A stretch of 64,000 nucleotides of DNA from Clostridiales bacterium. Lineage in GTDB: Bacteria; Bacillota; Clostridia; Peptostreptococcales; Anaerovoracaceae. The stretch spans positions 62,001-126,000 of the forward strand of contig DUTT01000052.1 in the NCBI GenBank assembly GCA_012841925.1, written 5' to 3'. Made by a program: the position numbers and the translations under genes. Positions 44,625-53,510 of the stretch are shown here, in pieces. The notes under the pieces were generated by a model. That model did no database searches and was not told the DNA's origin. It saw nothing but the letters and a program-made list of their open reading frames with translations. Positions within the stretch are counted from its first letter, which is position 1. Every line of letters begins with the position of its first letter.

Positions 44625-45548
44625 GTGAAGAATCGAGCCATTCTCGCCGTCGATATCGGCGGTTCCAAGTACATGACCGGCCTGATCCGGCCCGACGGGA
44701 CCATCATCGCACAGGAGCGGAGGACGTGGACGGCCTATACGCAGCCTCTCATACGCGCTCAGCTGATGCAGGCAATCTCCGATATGCTCCTCGCCCATTC
44801 CGACGTCGAGATTGCGGGAGGCGGAGCCACGATTCCCGGCCTGGCGGATCCGGAAAGCGGCATCTGGCGTTCCACAGAATTTATGGGCATCAAAGACTAT
44901 GCCATTGCAACCGATTTCGAGCGGGAATTTTCCATTCCATTTTTTATTGAAAACGACGGGCGGGCCTGCGTGCTGGCGGAACGGTATTTCGGTGCCGGTC
45001 AGGGCTGCGACAACTTCCTCTATATCACCGTGAGCAACGGCGTCGGCGGTGGTTTGTTTTTAAACGGCCGGCTCCATGCGGGAGCCTTTGGAAATGCCGG
45101 AGAAATCGGACAGGTCGTCGTCGTAGAAAACGGTCGCCTGTCGGATGACGGTACAGCCGGAACATTAGAAATGTACGCTGCTACAGCCGGACTCGTTCAA
45201 AATTACATCGAAGCGGGCGGCGATCGCAGCGAGCCGGATGCGGGTTTAAACGGAAAGCACATCGCTGCGCTGGCACGCGCAGGGTATGCGCCCGCAACAG
45301 AAGCATTCCGCCTCGAGGGATACTACCTGGGCAAAGCCATCGCCGCGGTGCACAACGTGCTGGACCTGGAAAAAGTGATACTGGGAGGCGGCCTGTCGCT
45401 GGCCTTTGACTTATTTAAACCGTCTCTGGTCGAGACGGTCCGTACACAGACTTATAAAAGAACGTATGAGAGTCCGGAGATTGCGGTTACCCCGCTCGGC
45501 TATACAGGCGCTCTGTTCGGCGCTGCCGCTCTCGTCCTTAACCGATGA
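44625..45548 (+). CDS. ROK-family sugar kinase
   Basis: A 307-residue ROK-family protein with the phosphate-binding DIGGSKYMTGLI (10-21), the FENDGRACVLAE (near 108-119) catalytic Asp region and VGGGLFLNGRLHAGAFGNAGEIGQ. The conserved Cys-rich zinc site after GEIG is absent: the segment reads NGRLSDDGTAGTLEMYAA. The start is a GTG at 44625-44627 with AGGTGA upstream. It is the second gene of a pair with the SIS protein and overlaps the convergent ThiF-family gene by 11 bases. The sugar substrate is unknown. Confidence 0.85.
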   Translation: MKNRAILAVDIGGSKYMTGLIRPDGTIIAQERRTWTAYTQPLIRAQLMQAISDMLLAHSDVEIAGGGATIPGLADPESGIWRSTEFMGIKDYAIATDFEREFSIPFFIENDGRACVLAERYFGAGQGCDNFLYITVSNGVGGGLFLNGRLHAGAFGNAGEIGQVVVVENGRLSDDGTAGTLEMYAATAGLVQNYIEAGGDRSEPDAGLNGKHIAALARAGYAPATEAFRLEGYYLGKAIAAVHNVLDLEKVILGGGLSLAFDLFKPSLVETVRTQTYKRTYESPEIAVTPLGYTGALFGAAALVLNR

Positions 45549-46263
45549 GGTCGAGCAGTATCTGACCGGCGATCATCGAACCGGCGATGGCCGGCATGTA
45601 CGAGATGCTGGGCGTCGCGCCGCACCCGTCCACACGCCCGGCTTCGCCGGGTTTTTCGTCGGAAAACAATACCGGCACACCCGAAATGCCGAGCGTGCGC
45701 AGTTCTTTTCTCACCGCTTTTGCAAGCGGACACGTATGGGATTCTTCGATTGGAGCGATTCGAAATCTAAAAGGATCCATCTTGGCACCGCACCCCATGG
45801 CGCTGACGATGCGCCGGCCGTGCATAACCGCCGTCTGTATCAGCAGAATTTTAGCCGGTACGTCGTCGATCGCATCGGCGATGCAGTCATATGCATCGAC
45901 ATTCAGTTCTTCGATCGTTTTCTCATTGATTTTTATATCGTGCGCGTGCAGGCGCACATCCGGATTGACGGACCGGCAGCGCCGCACAGCTGCCGCTGTC
46001 TTCGCCATGCCATCCGTTTCTGCTGTGGCCAGGATCTGCCGGTTGAAGTTCGACGCTTCGATCCGGTCGTAGTCGCACAATCCTATCGTCCCGACACCGG
46101 CGCGCACCAGATTTTCTACGATATAGCCACCGACGCCTCCGAGGCCGGCGACGAGAACGGAAGCCTTCCGGATTCGCTCCAGAGCATCCGCTCCGATGAG
46201 ACGGCAGGTACGGTCGTACAGATGGTCCGTTAATAGATTATTCGACTTCGGATTCATCGTCAT
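45538..46263 (-). CDS. tcdA: ThiF/HesA-family tRNA threonylcarbamoyladenosine dehydratase
   Basis: An E1-like ATP-dependent enzyme of 241 residues that by family forms cyclic t6A in tRNAs. It has the nucleotide-binding [19 protein letters not shown] (40-58), [13 protein letters not shown] and the catalytic cysteine region near [12 protein letters not shown]. The ATG at 46263 has GGAGA upstream and lies 26 bases inside the end of rpoZ. Some members act in other sulfur-relay or modification systems, so the symbol is likely but not certain. Confidence 0.8.
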   Translation of the reverse strand: MTMNPKSNNLLTDHLYDRTCRLIGADALERIRKASVLVAGLGGVGGYIVENLVRAGVGTIGLCDYDRIEASNFNRQILATAETDGMAKTAAAVRRCRSVNPDVRLHAHDIKINEKTIEELNVDAYDCIADAIDDVPAKILLIQTAVMHGRRIVSAMGCGAKMDPFRFRIAPIEESHTCPLAKAVRKELRTLGISGVPVLFSDEKPGEAGRVDGCGATPSISYMPAIAGSMIAGQILLDLIG

Positions 46264-46468
46264 CGCAGGCCGTCTCCTGCTGACGCTTGTAGCTGATTAA
46301 ATCGTCCGATATCTCGTATGTGGCGACCGAAACCGGTTTATTGCTCTCCATCAGCGTAAGCTTCGGCTTCCCCTCCACGAGGTCCCGCGCTCTCTTGGCC
46401 GCCATAATCACCAGCGTGTAGCGGCTGTCCACTTTCGTTTTTAACAGATTGATCGACGGATATAGCAT
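46238..46468 (-). CDS. rpoZ: RNA polymerase omega subunit
   Basis: The 76-residue omega subunit, which stabilises core RNA polymerase. It shows the family start [28 protein letters not shown] and a Glu/Asp-rich tail. Its ATG overlaps the gmk stop by one base (TAATG), the standard gmk-rpoZ coupling. Confidence 0.92.
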   Translation of the reverse strand: MLYPSINLLKTKVDSRYTLVIMAAKRARDLVEGKPKLTLMESNKPVSVATYEISDDLISYKRQQETACDDDESEVE

Positions 46469-47076
46469 TATAGTTCCTCCTCGTATGCGCGGGTCAGGCG
46501 CCCTATATTTTTATCAACTTTGCTGTGCTCGGCGACGATGATCGCCCGCACCCTGTCGACGGCTTCCTCCAGGTCGCCGTTTATGACGTAATAATCGTAT
46601 TCGTGAATGAGTGCGATTTCGTTCAGCGTCGCCTGAAGCCGTTTTTGAATCTCGCGCTCATCTTCAGTTCCCCGGGCGATGAGCCGGTTTTTAAGCTCTT
46701 CCAGCGACGGAGGGAGCACGAATATGAGTATACCGTCCGGGTAGACGGTTTTAACCTGAAACGCTCCCTGCATCTCGATTTCGAGAATCATGTCCCTTCC
46801 GGACGCAAGGTAGTCCATGACCGGCTTCTTCGGCGTTCCGTAGCTGTTGCCGTAGATGTTGGCGTATTCCAAGAATCCGCCTTCATCGATGGTCCGTTGA
46901 AACTCTTCTTCCGAAACGAAGTAATAGCTCCTGCCGTGCTCCTCTACGCCCCGGGGAGCGCGGGTCGTCATGGAGACGGAAAGCCCGATGCCTTCTCTTT
47001 TGACGATCTCTTTGCAAATCGTACCTTTGCCCGCTCCGGACGGGCCGGACAGCACGAACAGTTTGCCTTGCTCCAT
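46468..47076 (-). CDS. gmk: Guanylate kinase
   Basis: Phosphorylates GMP to GDP. The 202 residues have the P-loop [10 protein letters not shown] (10-19), the GMP-binding [16 protein letters not shown] block, and [12 protein letters not shown] take the ATG at 47076 ([11 protein letters not shown]), with TGAGGA six bases upstream; a GTG seven codons earlier is less likely. It is the second gene of yicC-gmk-rpoZ-tcdA; the small remA gene that sits between yicC and gmk in Bacillus is absent. Confidence 0.95.
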   Translation of the reverse strand: MEQGKLFVLSGPSGAGKGTICKEIVKREGIGLSVSMTTRAPRGVEEHGRSYYFVSEEEFQRTIDEGGFLEYANIYGNSYGTPKKPVMDYLASGRDMILEIEMQGAFQVKTVYPDGILIFVLPPSLEELKNRLIARGTEDEREIQKRLQATLNEIALIHEYDYYVINGDLEEAVDRVRAIIVAEHSKVDKNIGRLTRAYEEEL

Positions 47077-47110
47077 CTGTTTCCTCACCTCTCGCACTCA
47101 GCGTCTCCGG

Positions 47111-47995
47111 TCATTCGATGTTCTGGATCTGTTCCCTTATCATCTCGATTTCGCTCTTCAGGGAGATGACGCGGTTGGTGACATCGATATCGCTCACTTT
47201 GGATCCGATGGTGTTCACCTCGCGGTTCATTTCCTGAATCAGAAAGTCGAGCTTTTTGCCCACCGGACCTTCTGTATCCACGACGAATTCGCTAAGCTGC
47301 GCTGCGTGGCTCTTTAAGCGGACCAGCTCCTCGACCACGTTTGATTTATCCGCAAAGACAGCCGCTTCGAGCAGGATCCGCTCTTCCGGTGCTTCGATTC
47401 CGTTGGACAGAAGCTCTTCGATTCTCTCCTTCATCTTCGATGCGTACAGACGCACGATGTCCGGAACGGCCTTCTCGATTTCGTCGGCCGTAGCCGCAAT
47501 GCGCTCGCCCCGCATCAGGATATCCCCGGCCAGCGCCTCTCCTTCCCGGATGCGCATCGCATCCAGGTTCTCTGCAGCGGCGCTCACCGCGCGCGACAGG
47601 CAACGAAGCACGCCTTCTTCGTCTTCGACTTCGGCACTCGTATGGATGACATCGGGCATACCTGCCAGCAAAGGCAGCGTAACCGGCTCATTTAAATCAA
47701 ATTCGCTGTTGAGCGCGTTGAGAATGTCGCAATAGCGCTGCGCAGCCGGTAGATTCAGACGTATACCCAGCTCGTCTTCCCCTTTGCTCTCGATGCGGAT
47801 GTACACATCGATTTTTCCGCGCGGCGCCACTTGTTTTACGAGGGCCTTCATCGGCTCTTCCGCAAACGAATATCTTCTCGGCATCTTGACGGTGATGTCG
47901 CTGTAGCGGTGGTTGACAGAACGGATCTCCACGGTAATGTCGCGGACATCGTCCGCATACGCCCCTCTCCCGAATCCTGTCATGCTTTTGATCAT
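47111..47995 (-). CDS. yicC: YicC-family endoribonuclease
   Basis: A 294-residue protein of the YicC/YloC family of stress-linked endoribonucleases (Escherichia coli YicC promotes decay of the small RNA RyhB). The family start IKSMTGFGRG (2-11), EIRSVNHRY, the central Glu-rich helices and the C-terminal KLDFLIQEMNREVNTIGSK block are clear. The ATG has GGAAGGA upstream. It leads the operon with gmk, rpoZ and tcdA and is divergent from rqcH. Confidence 0.92.
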   Translation of the reverse strand: MIKSMTGFGRGAYADDVRDITVEIRSVNHRYSDITVKMPRRYSFAEEPMKALVKQVAPRGKIDVYIRIESKGEDELGIRLNLPAAQRYCDILNALNSEFDLNEPVTLPLLAGMPDVIHTSAEVEDEEGVLRCLSRAVSAAAENLDAMRIREGEALAGDILMRGERIAATADEIEKAVPDIVRLYASKMKERIEELLSNGIEAPEERILLEAAVFADKSNVVEELVRLKSHAAQLSEFVVDTEGPVGKKLDFLIQEMNREVNTIGSKVSDIDVTNRVISLKSEIEMIREQIQNIE

Positions 47996-48100
47996 TGGCC
48001 ACGTCCTTCCCGCTCAGTTTTCTTGCCGGCTCGTTTGGATTTGTGTTATCATCGATAGGATTCTACCACAAACGATGCTTCATTGCCACAGAGGTTTTCC

Positions 48101-49795
48101 ATGAGTTACGATGGCTTGTTTGCCGGCGTAATCGCACACGAGCTCGATCGCATCGTGGACGGGCGCGCAAAAATTGAAAAGATCCACCAGCCGGAATCCG
48201 ATGTGCTCATCGTGCAGATGAACACGAGACAGGGACGCAAACGGCTGCTGATCAGCGCACAGGCCGGCGGTGCCTCCGTCTATCTGACGGAGCGCAGCTT
48301 CGATAATCCTCCGAGCGCTCCCCCGTTTTGCATGCTGCTTCGCAAGCACATACTCGGCGGGCGCATCACGGAGGTGCGCCAGCCAGGCACCGAGCGCGTC
48401 ATCGAGTTCTCGATCGATACGGTCAACGAGATGGGCTATACGCACACAAAGCGCCTCGTGGCGGAAGTGATGGGAAAACACAGCAACATCATCCTCATCG
48501 ATGCGGGGACCGACAAGATCGTCGATTGCATCAAGCACGTCTCCATCGATGTCAACCGCTATCGCCAGCTTCTCCCCGGTCTCCCCTACGTCCCTCCGCC
48601 TTCCCAGGACAAACTCGATGCCTGGACGGCCGCTAAAGAGGACATCGCGCAGAGACTCACCGAAACAGACCGGCCGGGACCACATGCCGTCATGGATGCA
48701 GTCAGCGGCATCGGACCGACGCTGGCCGAGGAAATATGGCTTTCCGGCCCCCCGGATTCCGCAGCGGAGCGCATCCTGCATGTGAGAGATTCACTCGCAG
48801 ATCCGACGGCAATCAGACCGGAAGTCTACGTCAACGAGAAAGGCGACCCTCAGGACGTTCACGTCTTCCCGCTGCGTCACGTGTTTCCATCAGAGCGCGC
48901 GATGGCGTTTGATCATACCGGACAGGCGCTGGACTACTTTTATTCAAACCGCCTGCAGAGCAACCGGGTGTTTCAGAGAAGTGAATCGCTGCGCCGCCGC
49001 GTTCAGGCGGTGCTGGACAAGCTGCTTCTTAAAAAGCAGCGGCTGCTCGAAGAGCTCGAATCAGCCCGAAACTCTGAACCGCTGCGGCTGAAAGCCGAGC
49101 TGCTCACCGCAAACCTGCACGCAGTAACGAAGGGAGAAACGACTGTATCGGTCCTCAACTACTACGACGGAACCACGGCAGAAATCGAGCTGGATCCGCG
49201 GTATTCACCCTCAAAAAATGCTCAGAACTACTATAAGCTATACAGGAAGGCGCAGACCGCTGCCAGAGAAAAACAGCGCCAGCTCAACGAAACCGAACGC
49301 GAACTGAAGTACGCCGAATCGATTCTTTCGTCCGTTGCGCTTGCATCAGACGACGAAACGCTGGCGCAGATTCGCGCTGAACTCGCTGAAGGCGGCTATG
49401 TGCGCACTAAAAAGCGCGCGAAGCAAAAAAAGCAAAAGCCGAAACCGAACCGCTGCCTTACCGCGGGCGGGTTCGACGTGTACATCGGCAGAAGCAATAC
49501 AGAAAACGATTATCTGACGTTTTCCCTGGCTGGAAAAAACGATCTGTGGTTCCACGCGAAGGATATTCCGGGTTCCCACGTCGTTCTCAGAACCGGAGGA
49601 AGCGAACCTCGGAACGAAGATATTCTGGAAGCGGCGCGTCTGGCCGCTGCACATTCAAAAGCAGCCGATTCGGACAATGTGCCGGTCGACTACACGCAGA
49701 TCCGCCACGTGCGCAAGCCGGCCGGTGCGAAACCCGGGATGGTCATCTACGATTCTCAGAAAACCCTGTACGTGACTCCGGAACGCAATAAGTAA
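48101..49795 (+). CDS. rqcH: Ribosome quality control factor RqcH (NFACT)
   Basis: A 564-residue NFACT protein that adds alanine tails to peptides on obstructed 50S subunits. It has the NFACT-N domain (MSYDGLFAGVIAHELD..), a helix-hairpin-helix and long coiled-coil (about 285-430), a Lys-rich linker and the NFACT-R domain (DLWFHAKDIPGSHVVLR and RHVRKPAGAKPGMVIY). The ATG has AGAGG upstream. It stands alone on the plus strand, divergent from yicC; older annotations call it fibronectin-binding protein. Confidence 0.92.
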   Translation: MSYDGLFAGVIAHELDRIVDGRAKIEKIHQPESDVLIVQMNTRQGRKRLLISAQAGGASVYLTERSFDNPPSAPPFCMLLRKHILGGRITEVRQPGTERVIEFSIDTVNEMGYTHTKRLVAEVMGKHSNIILIDAGTDKIVDCIKHVSIDVNRYRQLLPGLPYVPPPSQDKLDAWTAAKEDIAQRLTETDRPGPHAVMDAVSGIGPTLAEEIWLSGPPDSAAERILHVRDSLADPTAIRPEVYVNEKGDPQDVHVFPLRHVFPSERAMAFDHTGQALDYFYSNRLQSNRVFQRSESLRRRVQAVLDKLLLKKQRLLEELESARNSEPLRLKAELLTANLHAVTKGETTVSVLNYYDGTTAEIELDPRYSPSKNAQNYYKLYRKAQTAAREKQRQLNETERELKYAESILSSVALASDDETLAQIRAELAEGGYVRTKKRAKQKKQKPKPNRCLTAGGFDVYIGRSNTENDYLTFSLAGKNDLWFHAKDIPGSHVVLRTGGSEPRNEDILEAARLAAAHSKAADSDNVPVDYTQIRHVRKPAGAKPGMVIYDSQKTLYVTPERNK

Positions 49796-49828
49796 TAGGC
49801 AATATATTCTATTATTTCCATATTTTAG

Positions 49829-49857
49829 TTGACTATATCGTAAAAATGTGCTATGGT
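49829..49857 (+). promoter_or_regulatory. Candidate promoter of a small RNA
   Basis: TTGACT (49829-49834), 17-base spacer, TATGGT (49852-49857) with an extended -10 TGC, directed toward the gene-free stretch. Confidence 0.55.
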
Positions 49858-49863
49858 TCAACC

Positions 49864-50048
49864 ATGGCAGTATCGTGGCGGCAGGATAGGGTATCCGGCG
49901 CTTCGCCGCAGGCGCGCGCCGGGTCAGACAGAAAAACCGCAATGCATTTTACTATGACGCTCCCGTTCCCAAGCCAAGTATCTACAACTGAAGAAGCCTG
50001 TCGGCGGAAACTGCCCGAATGCAAAAGAACCGTTACATACGGTTCTTT
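49864..50048 (+). ncRNA. Candidate structured small RNA, unknown class
   Basis: The stretch 49796-50032 holds no convincing gene. From about 49864 the RNA would pair GGCAGT (49866-49871) with ACTGCC (50010-50015) and CGGCAGG (49879-49885) with CCTGTCG (49997-50003), separated by an internal loop of 7/6 bases. Inside lie a GGATA-GGG-TATCC hairpin (49884-49896) and a nested GC helix (CCGGCGC 49895-49901 with GCGCCGG 49916-49922). The 3' end is a terminator hairpin (50024-50048). The outline of stem, bubble and stem recalls 6S RNA but I do not recognise conserved sequence. Function is unknown. Confidence 0.45.
50024..50048. terminator. Terminator shared by the pseudouridine synthase gene and the candidate RNA
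   Basis: A perfect 9-bp stem (50024-50032 with 50040-50048) with a seven-base loop. The stop codon of the minus-strand gene lies inside it. T runs are present on both sides. Confidence 0.75.
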
Positions 50049-50959
50049 AGCTTTTGCAGGATATCCTCGTAGGCCTGCGGCGGATCGACTTCAAATCGCA
50101 TGGGCACTCCCCGAATGGGATGCGTAAAGCCGAGCACACCGGCGTGGAGCATCTGTCCGCTCAACCCGAACGGTTGCCTTCGTGGCCCGTAGAGCGCGTC
50201 GCCCAAAACGGGATGTCGGATGTGCGCCATATGGACGCGAATCTGGTGCGTGCGCCCCGTTTCCAGCGTCGCAAGGATCGATGTAAACGACGACAGCCTT
50301 TCGAGAATCCGGTAGTGCGTCACCGCCGGCTTGCCTCCTTCGACCACCGCTCTTTTTAGGCGATTTTTCGGATCGCGCCCGATGGGTGCGTCGACCGTGC
50401 CCTCCTCTTCCGAAAAGCCGTGCCATACGATGGCCCGGTAGCGGCGTTCGACCGTCCGGTCAAACAGCTGTGCGGCCAGTCCCCGATGCGCCGCATCGGT
50501 TTTCGCCACGACGAGCAGACCGGATGTGTCCTTGTCGATGCGATGGACGATTCCCGGGCGCATCGCACCGTTGACCGTCGAAAGGCTGGTTGTGTGGTAC
50601 AGGAGAGCGTTTACAAGCGTTCCGTCGGGATTGCCTTCGGCCGGATGCACGACGAGGCCCTTTTGCTTGTTCACCACGATGAGAGCTTCGTCTTCGTAGA
50701 CGATTTCCAGATCGATTTTCTGAGGCAAAAAAAGCGTTTGCGTCGGCGGTGGAAATGCAACATCCAGACGCTGCCCGCCCTTCAGCTTCTCCTTTTTCGA
50801 CCTCTGCGTTTGCCCATCGACGGCGACGCAGCCTTCGGCAATCAGCTTTTGCAGGTAGCTTCTGGATGATTCTTCGATGAGTTCGGCAAGAACCGCGTCG
50901 ATGCGCAGTCCCTCGTGGCTCTCATCCGTATAGACCGTGTAGATGTGACCGCCGCTCAT
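50033..50959 (-). CDS. rluD: RluA-family 23S rRNA pseudouridine synthase
   Basis: A 308-residue pseudouridine synthase of the RluA/C/D group with an N-terminal S4-like RNA-binding region (about 15-80) and the catalytic motif HRIDKDTSGLLV with the active aspartate (near 139). GRTHQIRVHMAHI lies in the C-terminal half. Its ATG overlaps the lspA stop by four bases. The subfamily (RluD or a paralogue) cannot be decided. It is the last gene of the long ylxM-to-rluD run. Confidence 0.9.
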   Translation of the reverse strand: MSGGHIYTVYTDESHEGLRIDAVLAELIEESSRSYLQKLIAEGCVAVDGQTQRSKKEKLKGGQRLDVAFPPPTQTLFLPQKIDLEIVYEDEALIVVNKQKGLVVHPAEGNPDGTLVNALLYHTTSLSTVNGAMRPGIVHRIDKDTSGLLVVAKTDAAHRGLAAQLFDRTVERRYRAIVWHGFSEEEGTVDAPIGRDPKNRLKRAVVEGGKPAVTHYRILERLSSFTSILATLETGRTHQIRVHMAHIRHPVLGDALYGPRRQPFGLSGQMLHAGVLGFTHPIRGVPMRFEVDPPQAYEDILQKLKNRM

Positions 50960-51414
50960 GAGAGGTCGGATTTTGCGCTGCGCGCCTCGAGCACTGCGAC
51001 GCAGTACACCAGCAGTGCGCTCCCGGCGCAGACGGCCATGTCGGCGACGTTAAAAACAGGAAGGATTCGTATGTTTATAAAATCGACCACATATCCGAAG
51101 CGAATTCTATCCACCAGATTGCCGAGTCCGCCGCCTGCGATCAGCGACAGCGCGACGACCTCTGCAGTTGAAAGCGTGCTGCCCCGCTTAACGACGTATC
51201 CTGTAATCGCCGCCGTGATGAGAAGCGGCAGCGCGACCAGAAGCGTCTGCCGGTTTTGCAGGATGCTGAATGCAGCTCCGTAATTGTGCACGTACGTCAG
51301 ATGAAGATAGTTGCCCGCAAGCGAAACCGATTCGCCGAGCGCCATCGTCCCCCGAATCCAGCTCTTCGAAATTTGATCTACAATGATTACAGCAGCTGCA
51401 ATGCCCCAGTACAC
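50956..51414 (-). CDS. lspA: Lipoprotein signal peptidase (signal peptidase II)
   Basis: An integral membrane aspartyl peptidase of 152 residues that removes signal peptides from lipidated prolipoproteins. Four hydrophobic helices are seen, and the catalytic aspartates lie in GNLVDRIRFGYVVDFI and FNVADMAV. The start is a GTG sharing one base with the divIVA stop, with AGGAG upstream. The window encodes at least one lipoprotein substrate (61260). Confidence 0.93.
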   Translation of the reverse strand: MYWGIAAAVIIVDQISKSWIRGTMALGESVSLAGNYLHLTYVHNYGAAFSILQNRQTLLVALPLLITAAITGYVVKRGSTLSTAEVVALSLIAGGGLGNLVDRIRFGYVVDFINIRILPVFNVADMAVCAGSALLVYCVAVLEARSAKSDLS

Positions 51415-51986
51415 TATTCTTTGCTCCTGACGTGCGCCACAGTTTTAAACAGATCGTCTTCGCGAACCGGTCCGCCTCGAACCGGCTGCGTGTCGGAAGG
51501 CGACACATCGGTAAACGCTGCGCTGCCCCGGGTTCCAAAGAGCTCTTCTGCCAGCACGTCGAAGCGATCGAGCTCCGTCTCCAGCATGCTCTTAAACCGG
51601 TTGCGCACGGATTCGACGCGCTGGCCCAGCTCCAGCTCTTCTTCCTTGAGGCGCTCCAGCGACTCCCGGGCTTGCTTCAGCAGCAGTTCGGCATCCAGCT
51701 CGGCATTCTTGACCAGAATTTCCGCACGCTTTTCTGCGCTCGCGGAAATATCGTTCATGAGAGCCTTCGCCGCTTCGAGCGTCGCAAGGACACTTTCTTC
51801 CGTCTCTCTGAATGCATCGATCTGTTCCTGCATACCGATCAGCTGACTTTTAAAGTTTTCGTTCTCGTCGATGACGCGCTCGTAGTCCGCTGTGAGCAAA
51901 TCGAGGAAACTGTCGACCTCCTCTTCCTTGTATCCCCGTACGGCCCGGGAGAACACCTTGTGCTGAATATCGTGCGGAGTGATCAT
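51414..51986 (-). CDS. divIVA: DivIVA-domain cell division protein
   Basis: A 190-residue coiled-coil protein that recognises curved membrane at poles and septa. The N-terminal lipid-binding DivIVA domain is clear (ITPHDIQHKVFSRAVRGYKEEEVDSFLDLL, of which the RGYKEEEVD part is the signature), followed by a long coiled coil (about 30-135). The ATG has AGGAGA upstream. It lies in the sepF-yggT-divIVA block. Confidence 0.9.
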   Translation of the reverse strand: MITPHDIQHKVFSRAVRGYKEEEVDSFLDLLTADYERVIDENENFKSQLIGMQEQIDAFRETEESVLATLEAAKALMNDISASAEKRAEILVKNAELDAELLLKQARESLERLKEEELELGQRVESVRNRFKSMLETELDRFDVLAEELFGTRGSAAFTDVSPSDTQPVRGGPVREDDLFKTVAHVRSKE

Positions 51987-51996
51987 GCGACTCTCC

Positions 51997-52287
51997 TTAT
52001 CTCATAAAAAATCCGACTATGAAAAAATGAACAACGCGGTAGACCAGCGAAATGGCGATGACGGCGACAAAGGGCGTAAAATCGAGGCCCGTTCGCATTG
52101 CAAACCGGCCGGTCAGACTGCGAAACGGCGCAAGGAGGGGCTCCAGCGTCTCTGCGAGCATTCGATACAAGCCATACGTCCGCCCGCCCGGCCTTGAGAA
52201 CCAGGACAGCACGACGTATGCCAGTATCATGTACTGAAGGACCATCGTAAAGTAGTAAAAGGCTAACAGCAATTTCGTCGGGACCAT
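51997..52287 (-). CDS. YggT-family membrane protein
   Basis: A 96-residue protein with two hydrophobic helices and the YggT/YlmG pattern (PLLAPFRSLTGRFAMRTGLDFTPFVAVIAI, with the loop before the second helix). Family members sit next to sepF in nearly all Firmicutes; the function, perhaps in envelope or division, is unknown. The upstream ribosome site is weak. Confidence 0.85.
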   Translation of the reverse strand: MVPTKLLLAFYYFTMVLQYMILAYVVLSWFSRPGGRTYGLYRMLAETLEPLLAPFRSLTGRFAMRTGLDFTPFVAVIAISLVYRVVHFFIVGFFMR

Positions 52288-52295
52288 CGCTCTAC

Positions 52296-52781
52296 CTACT
52301 TCCAGGGACTCTTGATGCCGCCTTCAATCTGGCTGATCTTCGAGTCCATATTATAAGCGACGTCCACATTTTCCGGTACGAATACGAAGATGTTGTTCGC
52401 CACTTTTTGTACATTTCCATTCAGCGCATAGGTGGCGCCGCTCAGAAAATCAAAGATTTTTCTCGCGACGTCCGTCTCCAGATTTTCGAGGTTGATGATG
52501 ACAGGCTTCTTCGCCTTGAGGTTGTCGACGAGTCGCGGGCTGTCCTCAAAACCGCTCGGCTCCACGACAATCATTTTAAACTGATCGGTCCTGCGGCCTC
52601 CCGGTATCGTGGGGGAACGCAGCTCCGTAGGTCTCGGCATTTCAGATGCTCCGCTGCGCACAGGGGGTCTGGGTTCAATCGGCTTCCGTTCCGGTACAGT
52701 CACCTTGGGAGCCTCCTCGAATTCTTCCTCTTCGATTTCTTCGATCCCGACCATTTCTTTCATTTTCTTGAATAGACTCAT
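52296..52781 (-). CDS. sepF: Cell division protein SepF
   Basis: A 161-residue FtsZ-bundling and membrane-anchoring protein. The amphipathic N-terminus (MSLFKKMKEMVG), an acidic and Pro-rich linker (about 14-65), and the SepF domain (about 68-155: FKMIVVEPSGFEDSPRLVDNLK..VIINLENLETDVARKIFDFLSG) are visible. I use the ATG at 52781 with GGAGAG upstream; a GTG six codons earlier is possible. It lies between yggS and yggT. Confidence 0.92.
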   Translation of the reverse strand: MSLFKKMKEMVGIEEIEEEEFEEAPKVTVPERKPIEPRPPVRSGASEMPRPTELRSPTIPGGRRTDQFKMIVVEPSGFEDSPRLVDNLKAKKPVIINLENLETDVARKIFDFLSGATYALNGNVQKVANNIFVFVPENVDVAYNMDSKISQIEGGIKSPWK

Positions 52782-52810
52782 TTTTCTCTCCACGCTCACC
52801 AGCGCTAACG

Positions 52811-53506
52811 TTACTGATAATCACGGCCGCCGAAAATCGACGTACCGATGCGAACGGCGTTGGCCCCTTCCTCAATTGCGACGCCGAAATCTCCGCTCAT
52901 CCCCATGGATAAAACGTTGAGGTCAAGCCTGGGATGACGCAATGCGCCCAGCCGGTCGTACAGCTGCCGGACCTCGGTAAAGTAGTGCCTGACTTCTTCA
53001 GGATCGTCTACCAGGGGCGCCATGTGCATCAGCCCCCGGATGCTTATGTGTTCGCATTCGTCCAATATGCGTTCGATCAGCGCCTGGGCTTCCTCCGGTG
53101 CCACGCCGAACTTGCTCTGCTCGCCCGCCGCATTGACCTGAATGAGAATCCGGGCCGTCAATCCGGCCACCCCTGCTCTTCTATCGATTTCCTGTGCCAG
53201 TCGAAACGAATCGACAGAGTGGATCATATACACTTTGTCGATAATCTGACGGACCTTGTTTCTCTGGAGGTGGCCGATCATGTGCCAGCGAACCTTCGAT
53301 GTCACCTGATCGTACTTATCCAGCAGCTCCTGCACCTTGTTCTCACCGATATCGGTGATGCCGAATGCGATGGCCTCCTCGATTTCTTCGGGTGTCCGGG
53401 TCTTCGTTACGGCGATCAGCAACACGTCTCCGCAGCTCGGATCCGCTTTTTCTGCATGGCGCCCGATTTGGCGGCGTATCTCTTCGATGTTTTCCTTCAT
53501 GCTCAT
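52811..53506 (-). CDS. YggS-family PLP homeostasis protein
   Basis: A 231-residue PLP-binding barrel (fold type III) that keeps the pyridoxal phosphate pool in balance. The Schiff-base lysine is in LLIAVTKTRTPEEI (near 37), and ENKVQELLDKY, HMIGHLQRNKV and LSMGMSGDFGVAIEEGANAVRIGTSIFG are present. It sits just upstream of sepF, the conserved order. Confidence 0.93.
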   Translation of the reverse strand: MSMKENIEEIRRQIGRHAEKADPSCGDVLLIAVTKTRTPEEIEEAIAFGITDIGENKVQELLDKYDQVTSKVRWHMIGHLQRNKVRQIIDKVYMIHSVDSFRLAQEIDRRAGVAGLTARILIQVNAAGEQSKFGVAPEEAQALIERILDECEHISIRGLMHMAPLVDDPEEVRHYFTEVRQLYDRLGALRHPRLDLNVLSMGMSGDFGVAIEEGANAVRIGTSIFGGRDYQ

Positions 53507-53510
53507 ACAA

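Noticed and set aside
49846-50127. Plus-strand frame of 93 codons between rqcH and rluD
   Set aside because: It runs into rluD and through the terminator, has no ribosome site and no family match; a structured RNA explains the region better.
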